DNA of 64,000 nucleotides from Acinetobacter sp. ANC 3929 (GCF_000369405.1 NZ_KB849999.1:248001-312000), one strand, 5' to 3'. Numbered from the stretch's first letter, positions 18,842-28,511 are shown. Made by a program: numbers and translations. Notes: a model not told the origin generated them from the sequence alone.

Positions 18842-19435
18842 TTTTTATCCTTTTTCGCGGGTTGGTGTATTGAATTATGAGCTGAGCATGAGGTTGATTA
18901 TGTTGCTATTTATCGTTACTAACTGAAATAAAATGATATTTAAAAGGCAAGCTCAGGACAAATGCGTGATCTAGAAACCTACCATATTGGTATAGAGAAA
19001 ATTTGAGGTATGGCAAAATGAAAGTAGCATTGAGAAAAATAGTGGTCAATATGAACGCAAATTTTATTCATATTTATCATACAAACGCTGAAGAGCTTGA
19101 TGCATTTCAGTTCACTGATTTACAGCAATTTTATCTAGGTGATAAGATTAAAACAGTTAAATAAGATTTTAGGAAATAAAAGAAAATTTAAAATATACCT
19201 TTGAAACTCAAATTGTCATTTAATTGATTGAGCTAAGAAATAGGGTTGCATAGCTAGTCCATCACAGCGTATTGAGCGATCATCAGGTACCTATAATGTG
19301 TGAAATTGTTGAAGGTATAAAATAAATTTTTATTATAATTAATAGTAGTTTAGCTTTTTTACTGTTATAGGCTATATTCAGTTTTTTAGTATATACTGCC
19401 GAGACTTTTTTTATGTCTTGCTGATTAGAGTCAAA
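18842..19435. other. Intergenic region between divergent alkK and csgG-like genes
   Basis: About 590 bp between divergent genes. It contains one short reading frame with a ribosome-binding site (19018-19164, listed separately), A/T-rich sequence, and a good -10-like tatact at 19392-19397, 39 bp before the csgG-like ATG, without a matching -35 box. Nothing else recognised. Confidence 0.5.
19018..19164 (+). CDS. Possible small protein (48 aa)
   Basis: Short frame beginning MKVALRKIVVNMNANFIHIY and ending DKIKTVK. A gagg ribosome-binding site (19005-19008) stands about 9 nt before the ATG, better placed than chance would usually give. There is no signal peptide or recognisable family. It could be a real small protein, a relic, or noise in an A/T-rich gap. 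Confidence 0.3.
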   Translation: MKVALRKIVVNMNANFIHIYHTNAEELDAFQFTDLQQFYLGDKIKTVK

Positions 19436-20107
19436 ATGAAAAAATTATTAGCGATTACTGCATTCAGTACTTTAGGTTTAATGGCCTGTTCAACCACAGA
19501 AACTTCAAAATCAATCCAAAGCCCACAAGTGACGGCAGCAGTACAACAAATTAAATATAACGGGGTGAAAGTACCTGTTTCAATTGGCAAGTTTGATAAT
19601 CGCTCAAGTTATATGAGAGGAATATTTTCAGATAATGTCGATCGTCTTGGCGGACAGGCAAAAACTATTTTAGAAACACATCTACAGCAAACGGGTTATT
19701 TCTCGGTTTTAAATCGAGACAATCTTTCTGAACTCAAACAGGAAGTCGGTTATAGCAATTCGACTCAAGCCATTAAAGGCGCACGTTACGTCATTACAGG
19801 TGATGTATCTGAGTTCGGTCGAAAAGAAGTCGGTGACCAACAGTTATTCGGTATTTTAGGCCGCGGCAAACAGCAAATTGCCTATGCAAAAGTGAACTTA
19901 AATATTGTAGATGTGAAAACCTCAGAGATTGTTCATTCTGTGCAAGGTGCAGGCGAATACGCATTGAGCGCGCGTGAAGTGCTCGGTTTTGGTTCTACAG
20001 CATCTTATGATTCTACTTTAAACGGTAAAGTCTTAGACTTGGCGGTACGTGAAGCAGTCAACAATTTGGTTACCGATATTCAGAATAACCGCTGGACTGC
20101 ACAATAA
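19436..20107 (+). CDS. CsgG/HfaB-family outer-membrane lipoprotein
   Basis: Lipoprotein of the CsgG family; CsgG itself forms the curli secretion pore, but most family members outside curli operons are uncharacterised. Signal peptide with lipobox LMAC (lipidated C18 from the ATG at 19436), then a CsgG domain (IGKFDNRSSYMRG, ARYVITGDVSEFG, AYAKVNLNIVDVKTSEIVHSV). The longer frame would need TTG at 19418. First of three lipoprotein genes (CsgG-DUF4810-DUF799); no csgA/B/E/F genes are present, so a curli role is unlikely. Confidence 0.88.
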   Translation: MKKLLAITAFSTLGLMACSTTETSKSIQSPQVTAAVQQIKYNGVKVPVSIGKFDNRSSYMRGIFSDNVDRLGGQAKTILETHLQQTGYFSVLNRDNLSELKQEVGYSNSTQAIKGARYVITGDVSEFGRKEVGDQQLFGILGRGKQQIAYAKVNLNIVDVKTSEIVHSVQGAGEYALSAREVLGFGSTASYDSTLNGKVLDLAVREAVNNLVTDIQNNRWTAQ

Positions 20108-20124
20108 GACTGGGCCGCTGTAAC

Positions 20125-20493
20125 ATGAAAAAAATTCTTTTTGCCAGTCTGATGGCGATTGGATTGGTTGGCTGCGCTGCTGGGCCTCAACCTTTATATA
20201 GTTGGGGTTCCTATACACAGCAAACCTATCTGATGTATAACGCGCCTGAAAAAGCAACGCCTAATACACAAATGATCAAGTTGGAAGCAGAAATAGAGAA
20301 AGCGAAAGCAAAAAATCTGGCGGTTCCACCAGGATTATATGCACATCTAGGGTTGTTGTCTTTACAGCAAAATAATGCACAAAAGGCAGTTGAATATTTT
20401 CAATTGGAGCGACAGGTCTACCCTGAATCTACGATATTGATGGATCGTTTGTTGCAGAAAATGAATGCCAGTGCAGGGGGCCAAAAGCCATGA
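20125..20493 (+). CDS. DUF4810-family lipoprotein
   Basis: Small lipoprotein with signal peptide and lipobox LVGC (C17), followed by PQPLYSWGSYTQQTYLMY and a TPR-like helical pair (AHLGLLSLQQNNAQKAVEYFQLERQVYPES) typical of DUF4810. 122 residues. It lies 17 bp after the CsgG-like gene and overlaps the next gene by 4 bp (ATGA), so the three are almost certainly co-translated. Function unknown; presumably a periplasmic-face partner of the CsgG-like protein. Confidence 0.87.
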   Translation: MKKILFASLMAIGLVGCAAGPQPLYSWGSYTQQTYLMYNAPEKATPNTQMIKLEAEIEKAKAKNLAVPPGLYAHLGLLSLQQNNAQKAVEYFQLERQVYPESTILMDRLLQKMNASAGGQKP

Positions 20494-21167
20494 TCAAGGC
20501 ATTTTTAGTTTCGAGTCTACTGCTCACGGGCGTGCTCATGACGGGATGTGCATCATCTCCTGCGGTGAATAAGGATATGACTGTTTATAAACAGCATATG
20601 CCGAAATCCATTTTGGTATTACCCCCTGTAAATGATTCTCCTGATGTTAAGGCCACCTATAGTTATTGGCCCACGGTGATTACGCCAGTTGCTGAAGCAG
20701 GATACTATGTCTTTCCAATTTCTGTGGTCGATTCGATGTTCAAAGAGAACGGTGTGACCAATGGTCATGATGCTCAAAGCATTTCACCGCAGAAATTACA
20801 GCAAATTTTTGGGGCTGATGCGGCCTTATATATTCGAATCAAAGAATATGGATCAAAATATCAAGTCATTCAAAGTGTTGCTACAGTAAGTGTGGAAGCC
20901 AAACTGGTTGATCTAAAGACCAATGAAACTATTTGGACAGGCGAGAAGAAAGCGGTTCAATCGAGTAATAATGGCAACAACGATTTACTGACGTCGTTAG
21001 TGGGGGCATTGGTTGAACAAATTGCAGGGAGTGTTAATGATCGCGCTTATCCTTTGGCAACGATTGTAAATACCCAGTTATTTACACCAACACAGCACAA
21101 TCCTGGATTAGGGTTGCTGTATGGACCTCGCTCACCCAAATATCAGCAAGATGGCATGATGAAGTAA
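20490..21167 (+). CDS. DUF799 (GNA1162-like) lipoprotein
   Basis: Lipoprotein with lipobox MTGC (C20) and the DUF799 body KSILVLPPVNDSPDVKATYSYW ... GADAALYIRIKEYGSKYQVI, an alpha/beta fold resembling TolB-N/CsgG-like modules. It is the homologue of meningococcal GNA1162. 225 residues, third in the CsgG-DUF4810-DUF799 set, starting within the stop codon of the second gene. A strong terminator follows. Role unknown. Confidence 0.88.
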   Translation: MIKAFLVSSLLLTGVLMTGCASSPAVNKDMTVYKQHMPKSILVLPPVNDSPDVKATYSYWPTVITPVAEAGYYVFPISVVDSMFKENGVTNGHDAQSISPQKLQQIFGADAALYIRIKEYGSKYQVIQSVATVSVEAKLVDLKTNETIWTGEKKAVQSSNNGNNDLLTSLVGALVEQIAGSVNDRAYPLATIVNTQLFTPTQHNPGLGLLYGPRSPKYQQDGMMK

Positions 21168-21190
21168 GTTATTTACTTGCATCTAAAAAT

Positions 21191-21217
21191 AAAAAAGCCT
21201 CTTCTAGAGGCTTTTTT
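21191..21217. terminator. Bidirectional rho-independent terminator
   Basis: Perfect 12-bp palindrome (21191-21202 with 21206-21217), 3-nt loop, with six As before and six Ts after the GC core, so it works in both directions, for the lipoprotein trio and for the convergent aldehyde dehydrogenase. Confidence 0.93.
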
Positions 21218-21228
21218 ATTTTCAGTGA

Positions 21229-22689
21229 TTATTTAATATTTGGATCGCCCTGTTTCAAGAAGAAACGTATAGCCAGTTTTTGTACCCAAGTGCCATAAGG
21301 AGGGTAGAACAGTTGGGTTGGGAAGAAGCGATGACGGGCAAATACGGTTTTCGCGTGGGAAAGTTCACGGAAACCTTCTTCGCCATGATAAGTTCCCATA
21401 CCTGAGTTACCAATCCCACCGAATGGGGCATCATGGTTCACCACATGCCAGCCCCAATCATTGACTGTGACTCCACCTGAGTGAGTCCGTTTTAAAATAT
21501 AATCAAGTTCGTTGGCATCATGGCTAAAGCAATATAAAGCTAATGGCCTTTCGCCTGCTTGAATATATTGAATCGCATCATCTAATGCCTCATATGCGAC
21601 GATAGGTAAAACAGGACCAAACAGTTCTTCTTTTAAAATACGCATGTCTGGTGTGCAATTCAGTACGATATGCACAGGCATACGACGTGCATCTTGGTTG
21701 CGGTCATATTCACCACAGGCAATGACTTGTGCGCCTTTGGCTTTGGCGTCATCCAGAATTTCGAGCAAACGTTTCAGATGGCGGTCATTCACAATCGAGG
21801 TGTAATTGTCGTTATTGCGAATACTTTTACCATACATGCTGGTGAAATTTGCTTGGCATTCTGCGACAAATTGATCGATTTTTTCTTTTGGTACCAGTGC
21901 ATAGTCGGGTGCAACACAGATTTGACCACAGTTCGTTGCTTTACCATGTAAAACGCGTTTTGCAGCATCGGCTAGAGGATAATTACGGCTGATCAATGCA
22001 GGAGATTTACCACCCAGTTCCAAGGTGACTGGGGTTAAATTATCTGCTGCCGCGCGCATGACCACACGACCAATTGCTGGCGAACCTGTAAATACAATAT
22101 GGTTGAATGGAAGTGAGGTGAATTGTGCTGGATCAAGGATTTCTTCACCAAAAACAGCAACTTCATCTTCATGAAAGATTTCAGCCAACATCCGTTTAAC
22201 CACCGTATTGGTGGCTGGAGTCACTTCAGGTAACTTGATCATCACACGATTGCCTGCTGCTATTGCCGCAACCAATGGACCAAGTGCTAAATAAACAGGG
22301 AAGTTCCATGGGACAATGACACCAACGACGCCTTTGGGTTGGTATTGAACGCGTAAACGATTCGATAAAAATAGCAATTCGGTGCTACGTTTGCTTGGTC
22401 GCATCCAACGTCTCAAATGACGGATTGCATGTTCTGCTTCAAGCACAGAACCGAGCAAATCAAGCAGTTTGGATTCATCTACAGAGCGTGAACTAAAATC
22501 AGTATTAATTGCAGCCGCAATCACATCTTGATAACGGATAATCTGCTTTTTTATTTTCAGTAATTTGGTGCGTCGATCATCGAGATCAGGATAGGGCTGA
22601 GCATCAAAAGCAGCACGCTGTTGATTAAATACCGAATACATATGTTCGGTTGCAGGATCACTGAATTGTTGTGAAGTTGAAAGTGTCAT
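21229..22689 (-). CDS. Coniferyl-aldehyde dehydrogenase family protein
   Basis: NAD(P)-dependent aldehyde dehydrogenase. Catalytic Glu in LELGGKSPALIS and catalytic Cys in ATNCGQICVAPDY; cofactor-binding VPWNFPVYLALGPLVAAIAAGN. The NCGQICVAPDY type and overall length (486) match the CalB (coniferyl aldehyde) subgroup, though long-chain aldehydes are also plausible substrates. Start set at 22689, where a strong aaggag site lies 6 nt upstream. Divergent from the AraC-type regulator at 22821, its likely regulator. Confidence 0.87.
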   Translation of the reverse strand: MTLSTSQQFSDPATEHMYSVFNQQRAAFDAQPYPDLDDRRTKLLKIKKQIIRYQDVIAAAINTDFSSRSVDESKLLDLLGSVLEAEHAIRHLRRWMRPSKRSTELLFLSNRLRVQYQPKGVVGVIVPWNFPVYLALGPLVAAIAAGNRVMIKLPEVTPATNTVVKRMLAEIFHEDEVAVFGEEILDPAQFTSLPFNHIVFTGSPAIGRVVMRAAADNLTPVTLELGGKSPALISRNYPLADAAKRVLHGKATNCGQICVAPDYALVPKEKIDQFVAECQANFTSMYGKSIRNNDNYTSIVNDRHLKRLLEILDDAKAKGAQVIACGEYDRNQDARRMPVHIVLNCTPDMRILKEELFGPVLPIVAYEALDDAIQYIQAGERPLALYCFSHDANELDYILKRTHSGGVTVNDWGWHVVNHDAPFGGIGNSGMGTYHGEEGFRELSHAKTVFARHRFFPTQLFYPPYGTWVQKLAIRFFLKQGDPNIK

Positions 22690-22820
22690 TGTTGCTCCTT
22701 TCATGCTTATTAGTAGAATAGACTTTATGATTGATGAGATTTGTAGTCGATGTTAAATTGAGACAACAAAAGGTAATTTAGTGCCATTATGCATCATCAC
22801 TCAAGGGATGAGGTGAAAAA

Positions 22821-23891
22821 ATGCGTAAACAGGATGTGAACTCGAAGACGATTGAAGCACGATATGATCATAATCAATTGGGTCAAGGCACAGCGATCTT
22901 AGGTTTGACCAGCCTGCTTGAAGCAATGCAACAACAAGGTTATAGCTTAGCTGAAATATTAAAAGGTACAGGTATCGCCCATGATGCACTGAGCAGCGCA
23001 GCTTCCCAGATTTCACCCTATCAAAAATTACAGCTTTTTCAGACGATTCAGCATTTATCAAAAGATCCTTTGATTGGTATGCGAGCAGGACAAAAACAGA
23101 AACTCTCAGACTTTGGTGTCTATGGTTATGCACTTTATTCTTCTCGTAACTTTCAACAGGCGGTCGAGTTTGGGATTCGCCATATTAAGCTTGCTGCACC
23201 AGTATTAAAGAAATCATTTTCTATTCAGAAGCATGCTGCAGTATTTGAAGGGAGTGAAATTATTGCATTGGGTAAATTATTGCCTTTGGTCTGTGAGTTT
23301 TGGTTTAGTTCAATGCAAACTTTGATTGAGTGTGTATTAGAAGCACCGTTTCAAGCTCAAAAATTATTGTTGCCTTATCCTGCACCTGACTATGCCGATG
23401 AATACCAAAAGGTATTCCGCTGTCCAGTTGAATTTGATGCAGAGGTAATGCAGTGGCATTTTGATCTTGACTGGCTAGACAAGCCTTGCCCAAATGCCAA
23501 TCCGATTACGGCGGATATGTGTCAGTCATTCTGTGAGCGAATGTTAGGTACAGATGAGCATGAAGAACCCGAATTGGTTCGTAGTATTCGGCTGCTATTG
23601 TTAGATGCAGTAGGCAGCTTTCCTACAGCACAACAGATGGCAGATCAATTGCATTTATCTAAAAGAACACTCTATCGTCGTTTAGCTGATATTGAGGTCA
23701 GTTATCAGGACATTCTAGATAGTACCAGAAGGCGACTTGCTGATGAGTATTTAGCTGCTACAACATTAAGTATTGATGAAATTGCAGCAAGATTAGGTTT
23801 TTCTGATACCTCGAATTTTAGGAAAGCGTATCGAAATTGGGTGGGGATTTCACCAAATGAATATCGAGTGTATCAAACTAACCGTATTTAG
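22821..23891 (+). CDS. AraC-family transcriptional regulator (OruR/ArgR-like)
   Basis: 356-residue regulator: N-terminal Arabinose_bd-type ligand domain (about 20-210, with FGVYGYALYSSRNFQQAVEFG) and a C-terminal double helix-turn-helix (about 265-350: MADQLHLSKRTLYRRLADI, IDEIAARLGFSDTSNFRKAYRNW). Ribosome-binding site gaggtga 5 nt before the ATG. Divergent from the aldehyde dehydrogenase with about 130 bp between, suggesting control of that gene. Ligand unknown. Confidence 0.92.
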   Translation: MRKQDVNSKTIEARYDHNQLGQGTAILGLTSLLEAMQQQGYSLAEILKGTGIAHDALSSAASQISPYQKLQLFQTIQHLSKDPLIGMRAGQKQKLSDFGVYGYALYSSRNFQQAVEFGIRHIKLAAPVLKKSFSIQKHAAVFEGSEIIALGKLLPLVCEFWFSSMQTLIECVLEAPFQAQKLLLPYPAPDYADEYQKVFRCPVEFDAEVMQWHFDLDWLDKPCPNANPITADMCQSFCERMLGTDEHEEPELVRSIRLLLLDAVGSFPTAQQMADQLHLSKRTLYRRLADIEVSYQDILDSTRRRLADEYLAATTLSIDEIAARLGFSDTSNFRKAYRNWVGISPNEYRVYQTNRI

Positions 23892-24369
23892 TTTTAACCA
23901 GTGCTATTATTCTCAAGATATGAGTTTTTTATTTTATTTTTAATATGAAATAAAAAGCATTGTTGTTATAATTTTTTCGTAATTTCGAATAATGCTATTT
24001 TCGCTTGGATTTTAATCAGCTTGGTTGCCTGATAAATAAATGCGATTTATTTTGATTATCATTCCCTTATGTTTGTTAAATTTTAATCAAAAAATGCACC
24101 ATAATATGACATTCTTTTCTTGAATATAGTTCATTAAAAAAGCTGATTTTGATTGAATGGTATATATATTAAAAATAAAATTAATTATAAATCATAATCT
24201 TATATTGAAAGTATATTTGCATACTTTTAAGGTATTTTTCATGTGAATGGGTGCTTTAGACATATAACTAAATTAAATGAATTGACCAAAGTTAAATCGC
24301 ATAGAATCTGTGCTGGATTAGGGTAGGTCTACCCATTAAAAAAACTTATTATGCTAAGGATTGCTTTAA
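23892..24369. other. AT-rich intergenic region upstream of the CitMHS transporter
   Basis: 478 bp without a recognisable gene, rich in A/T runs. Presumably holds the promoter of the transporter-porin genes. I see no strong terminator after the AraC gene and no clear operator. Confidence 0.5.
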
Positions 24370-25707
24370 ATGCTGACTTTTTTAGGTATCAGCATGATCA
24401 TGTGCTTTATGTATTTGATCATGTCAAAACGTCTCAGTGCATTAGTTGCATTAATTTTAATCCCATTCATATTCGCTATTATCGCTTGGGGCTTAGGTTT
24501 TTATTTTGAGAGCTTAAGCCATATTCAATTGGCCGAACTTGGCAATACCATGTTAGAGGGGATTAAAAAGTTAGCACCAACAGGCGTAATGCTTCTTTTC
24601 GCTATTTTATATTTTGCATTAATGATTGATTCGGGGCTATTTGACCCCTCGGTAAGATGGATTTTAAAGAAAGTAAAAGGCGATCCATTAAAAATCACTT
24701 TAGGTACTGTTTTTCTAACATTATTGGTTTCTTTAGATGGTGATGGTTCAACCACGTATATGATTTGTGTGGCAGCAATGATGCCACTGTATAAACGTGT
24801 TGGTATGAATCCATTGATCATGACCTGCTTGATGCTGCTTTGTAGTGGGGTCATGAATTTGACACCGTGGGGTGGACCAACAGCACGTGCTGCAAGTGCA
24901 CTTCAGGTCGATGCCAGTGAAGTCTTCATTCCAATGATCCCATCGATGATGATTGCGGCTGCTTGGTTATTCTTCTTGGCCTATCTGTATGGCATGTATG
25001 AACGCAAACGTTTAGGCGTGATTGAACTGGTCGATATTAGCCATGCGGATGACATCTCTATTTCAAAAGATCCTGAAGCACAACGTCCACATTTACGCTG
25101 GTTTAACGGTATCTTGACCTTAGTCTTAATGGCTTCTTTGGTAAAAGGGATTTTACCAATGTCGATCCTGTTCATGCTGGGTTTCTGTATTGCTTTAGTC
25201 GTGAACTATCCATGCGTCAACATGCAGAAAAAACGTATTGCCATGCATGCAGATAGCGTACTCGCAGTCGTCGGTGTGATCTTTGCTGCAGGTGTTTTTA
25301 CCGGGATTCTATCTGGAACAGGCATGGTTGAAGCGATGTCTAAAGGTTTCGTGGCTGTGATCCCACCCAGCATGGGACCTTATTTGGCACCAATTACTGG
25401 TGTCTTAAGTATGCCTTTGACCTTCTTTATGTCTAATGATGCCTTTTATTTTGGTGTTTTACCGATTCTTGCGGAAGCTGCATCGCATTATGGAATTTCA
25501 CCTGTTGAAATTGCACGTGCTTCGATTATTGGGCAGCCGATTCACTTGTTATCACCTTTAGTTCCTTCAACTTATTTGTTATGTGGTCTGGCTGCTGTAG
25601 AAATGGGTGATCATCAGAAATTCACGTTGAAATGGGCATTTATTACTTGCTGCGTGTTGATGGGCAGTGCCTTAATATTTGGTGTATTTCCATTTTATAA
25701 TATGTAA
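24370..25707 (+). CDS. CitMHS-family citrate/carboxylate transporter
   Basis: Inner-membrane secondary transporter for citrate or related carboxylates, in this family taken up as divalent-metal complexes with H+. About 11-12 hydrophobic segments over 445 residues; family landmarks include SLDGDGSTTYMICVAAMMPLY, NLTPWGGPTARAASAL, and a repeated motif in the C-terminal half (PLTFFMSNDAFYFGVLPIL, QPIHLLSPLVPSTYLL). The ribosome-binding site aagga lies 10 nt upstream. A porin gene follows within 140 bp, a plausible outer-membrane partner. Confidence 0.92.
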   Translation: MLTFLGISMIMCFMYLIMSKRLSALVALILIPFIFAIIAWGLGFYFESLSHIQLAELGNTMLEGIKKLAPTGVMLLFAILYFALMIDSGLFDPSVRWILKKVKGDPLKITLGTVFLTLLVSLDGDGSTTYMICVAAMMPLYKRVGMNPLIMTCLMLLCSGVMNLTPWGGPTARAASALQVDASEVFIPMIPSMMIAAAWLFFLAYLYGMYERKRLGVIELVDISHADDISISKDPEAQRPHLRWFNGILTLVLMASLVKGILPMSILFMLGFCIALVVNYPCVNMQKKRIAMHADSVLAVVGVIFAAGVFTGILSGTGMVEAMSKGFVAVIPPSMGPYLAPITGVLSMPLTFFMSNDAFYFGVLPILAEAASHYGISPVEIARASIIGQPIHLLSPLVPSTYLLCGLAAVEMGDHQKFTLKWAFITCCVLMGSALIFGVFPFYNM

Positions 25708-25848
25708 ATCAATTTGTTATAATGCTTTTATATTCATGAGAATATAAAAGCATACTTATTTACGCATTCCCACTTAATTTAAAATTTTGCTTGAAATACA
25801 GCGAAATAGAGACTTTTTTACACTTTTTTAGATGGTTAGGAAATAAAA

Positions 25849-26958
25849 ATGAAGATGAAACTTGCGCTTGCGACAATCATAAGTATTGCAACCAGTTCTG
25901 CATTTGCAGCACCAAAATTATATGGAGAAATTGACGCAAGTTTAGATTATTTACCAGAAGTAAATGCCAATTCATCAGACCGTGATGTATGGAAAATAAA
26001 TAGTAATAGTTCATTTGTTGGGATTAAAGGTGAAGAAAAATTAACCGAAAATTTGAGTGCGGTTTATTTAGCAGAATGGGCATTTTATGCAGATGGCGAC
26101 AAAACGGATTGGTCGCAACGTAATCGTTTTGTCGGATTAAAAGATGATCGTTTTGGTACAGTCAAAATTGGTAAACATAATACACCGCTAAAAGATTTAT
26201 CGAGTCCTGTTGATAGTTTTAATAACTATATTAGTAATAAAGCAGATATCACGGGCATTATGACGGGTGAAAACCGTGTGAATAATGCGGTGGTATATGA
26301 TTCTCCTGAAATTGCGTTGAATGGCGGTAATTTGGAAGCAAGTGTCTTGCTTGCAACAGGGGAAAGCCGAGGGATTGAAGATGATAAACGCGGTGGAGTT
26401 AACACCGCAGGACGTGGCTTAGGTGATGCATGGTCTGCATCGCTCAGTTATAGTCATCCATTATTTTTAGTTGGTTTGGGCTACGATAAAGCGATTCCAA
26501 GTGACTTCTTGGGGCATGGATTATTGAATTCTACCGATACCGAAACGCAAGTGGATGAAGTGTTTGCTGCTGCGAATACCGTGCGTGTGATTGGTCGCTT
26601 GATGCCAATTGAAGGACTGGCATTAAAAACGTTATATCAGACCTCTAAGGTTGCTGATAAAAAAGGAAATGATGACGCTGCGATCAATATTGATGATTCG
26701 CAAGGCTGGCTCATTGGTGCTGAATACAAGTTACCGAATCAATCAAAATGGACGCTAAAAGCGCAATATAGCCAAAATAGCACCAGCTTTAAAAGCAATG
26801 AGTCCGATTTTGATGCCAAGCAACTTTTGTTAGGTGCAGACTACTCATTTACTAAGCAAGCAAAAGTTTATGGTTACGCAGGTTATTCAACTTTTGAGCA
26901 AGCAAGTGCCAAAGATAAACAACCGATTGCGGGTACAGGTTTAGAATTTAAGTTCTAA
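25849..26958 (+). CDS. Gram-negative porin, paralog 1
   Basis: Outer-membrane porin: signal peptide (about 1-20, cleavage after SSAFA), start of the barrel APKLYGEIDASLDYL, alternating strands, SQRNRFVGLKDDRFGTVKIG typical of the porin-4 type, and C-terminal Phe (GLEFKF). 369 residues. A close paralog (368 residues) lies at 41982. The position just after a CitMHS transporter suggests that this one passes tricarboxylates; that is inference. Confidence 0.92.
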   Translation: MKMKLALATIISIATSSAFAAPKLYGEIDASLDYLPEVNANSSDRDVWKINSNSSFVGIKGEEKLTENLSAVYLAEWAFYADGDKTDWSQRNRFVGLKDDRFGTVKIGKHNTPLKDLSSPVDSFNNYISNKADITGIMTGENRVNNAVVYDSPEIALNGGNLEASVLLATGESRGIEDDKRGGVNTAGRGLGDAWSASLSYSHPLFLVGLGYDKAIPSDFLGHGLLNSTDTETQVDEVFAAANTVRVIGRLMPIEGLALKTLYQTSKVADKKGNDDAAINIDDSQGWLIGAEYKLPNQSKWTLKAQYSQNSTSFKSNESDFDAKQLLLGADYSFTKQAKVYGYAGYSTFEQASAKDKQPIAGTGLEFKF

Positions 26959-26973
26959 ATTTCCGCCAATTAA

Positions 26974-27011
26974 CATCAATAAATAGGATAAGTTTATTCT
27001 ATTTATTGATG
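26974..27011. other. Long AT-rich hairpin after porin gene
   Basis: 18-bp stem with one wobble pair and a 2-nt loop (26974-26991 with 26994-27011), starting 15 bp after the porin stop codon. There is no T-run after it, so it is not a classic terminator. It may be a transcript-end stabiliser or a weak terminator. Confidence 0.6.
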
Positions 27012-27614
27012 AGTTTAGTTGATGGATTTTGTTAACCAATTGAGCAATACTTGACTTAATTCCTTTTATAATATGTGAATAATAAAATATAAAAATTATT
27101 AATAATTTCTTCATTATTATCCTGTATATTGAGCGCATTGATCTTCATGGATAGTGTGGATAGAAAAGGAAATGATTTTTAAAGAATTAAATATCGCTTT
27201 GTTTAATAGTATAAATTCTTTTGCAAGGGAACAGGCAGTTTTAGACAAAGTCGCGATTTTTCTAGCTGAAGATCTCAATACTGTATTTATCAGTTTTCTT
27301 GTATTTTTGTTAGTGACACAATGGAAAATCTATAACCTGCTGTTCGCAAAAACATTGGTGATCGTCCTGTTTTCTTTACTGCTCAGCGACATCATTGAGT
27401 TTTTTTATCATCATCCACGCCCATTTCAGATTGATTTAGGTCATAAATTGATTGGCCACGGTTCAAGTTCATCCTTCCCAAGTCAACATACGCTAACCAT
27501 TGTTATTATTGCATTTTCATATTTATTGGCAGGTTTCAAAAAGATTGGGATCATTGGGTTGATCTTGAGTGTGATTGTTGGTTTATCACGGGTTTTTGTT
27601 GGAGTACATTTCCC

Positions 27615-27639
27615 TGATATGTGCTGAATTAGCAGGAGA
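27615..27639 (+). repeat. Left terminal inverted repeat of the IS
   Basis: Matches the reverse complement of 28864-28888 at about 19 of 25 positions: shared TGAT, TGTGCTGA and CAGGAG blocks. It starts with the TG dinucleotide usual for IS3-family ends. Confidence 0.85.
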
Positions 27640-27656
27640 CTTTCACTTGGGATATG

Positions 27657-28511
27657 CTAGGCAGCTAACCGATAAAAGTTCTCTGCTATTTGATTTGGCG
27701 TTTTAAAATCCAAACTCTTTTGAATTCTTCGCTGATTATAAAATAACACAATGTATTTTGTAATATCTGCTTTAGCTTCATCTCTGGTTTTATAGTTGCA
27801 ATGATGCACTAATTCATTCTTGAGTATGCCCCAGAAACTTTCAATCGGTGCATTATCGTAACAGTCCCCACGTTTGCTCATTGAACCTTGAAAATCACAT
27901 TTTTCCAGTATCTTTCGATATTCATGGCTGCAATATTGGCTGCCTCTGTCCGAATGAACAATTAAGCCTTTCGTTGGTTTTTGATTACGAATCGCCATAG
28001 TCAGTGCATTGCAAACAAGTTGTGCGGTCATACGCTCATTTAAGCTATAGCCAACCACTTGTTTCGTGTACAGGTCTTTTACTGCTGCCAAGTATAACCA
28101 ACCTTCAGCAGTCCAAATGTATGTAATATCGCTTGACCATGCAAGATTGGGCTTAGTCATTGAAAACTGTTGCTCTAGTAAATTTGCGTAGATCGCTCGA
28201 TTATGATCACTCTTCGTAGTTCTTTTGAAACGCTTATGACGCTTACAATACAGCTGGTTGAGCTTTTTTATTTGACGTACAGCATACGTACTGATTTTGA
28301 TACCTTGCGCTTGTAAATGCTTAGTTAATCGAATATAGCCATAGCTTTGTTTAGTTTCCTCATGAGCTATTTTGACCAAAATTGTCTGTTGATTTCGCTG
28401 AACCAATCTTTTATTCATGCCTCGTTTTAGCCAATCATAAAATCGTGACACTGAAACGTGAAGTAATCTAGCCATAAAGCTAATCGGGAATAAATGTCTT
28501 TGCTGTTTCAT
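27657..28511 (-). CDS. IS3-family transposase OrfB (DDE integrase core)
   Basis: Catalytic part of the transposase: N-terminal HTH_21-type segment (SYGYIRLTKHLQAQG) and an rve integrase core with the DDE triad in WSSDITYIW, LIVHSDRGSQYCS and YDNAPIESFWGILKNE. 284 residues from the ATG at 28511. It is normally made as an OrfAB fusion by -1 frameshifting: shifting at the A6G in orfA gives an open frame that runs straight into this ATG. Confidence 0.95.
   Translation of the reverse strand: MKQQRHLFPISFMARLLHVSVSRFYDWLKRGMNKRLVQRNQQTILVKIAHEETKQSYGYIRLTKHLQAQGIKISTYAVRQIKKLNQLYCKRHKRFKRTTKSDHNRAIYANLLEQQFSMTKPNLAWSSDITYIWTAEGWLYLAAVKDLYTKQVVGYSLNERMTAQLVCNALTMAIRNQKPTKGLIVHSDRGSQYCSHEYRKILEKCDFQGSMSKRGDCYDNAPIESFWGILKNELVHHCNYKTRDEAKADITKYIVLFYNQRRIQKSLDFKTPNQIAENFYRLAA

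Noticed and set aside
19436..21167. Curli secretion operon
   Set aside because: Only a CsgG-family domain is shared; no csgA, B, D, E or F genes and the partners are DUF4810 and DUF799.
24040..24066. Fur-box-like sequence upstream of the CitMHS transporter
   Set aside because: Only about 13 of 19 positions fit the consensus, in strongly AT-rich DNA; not above expectation.
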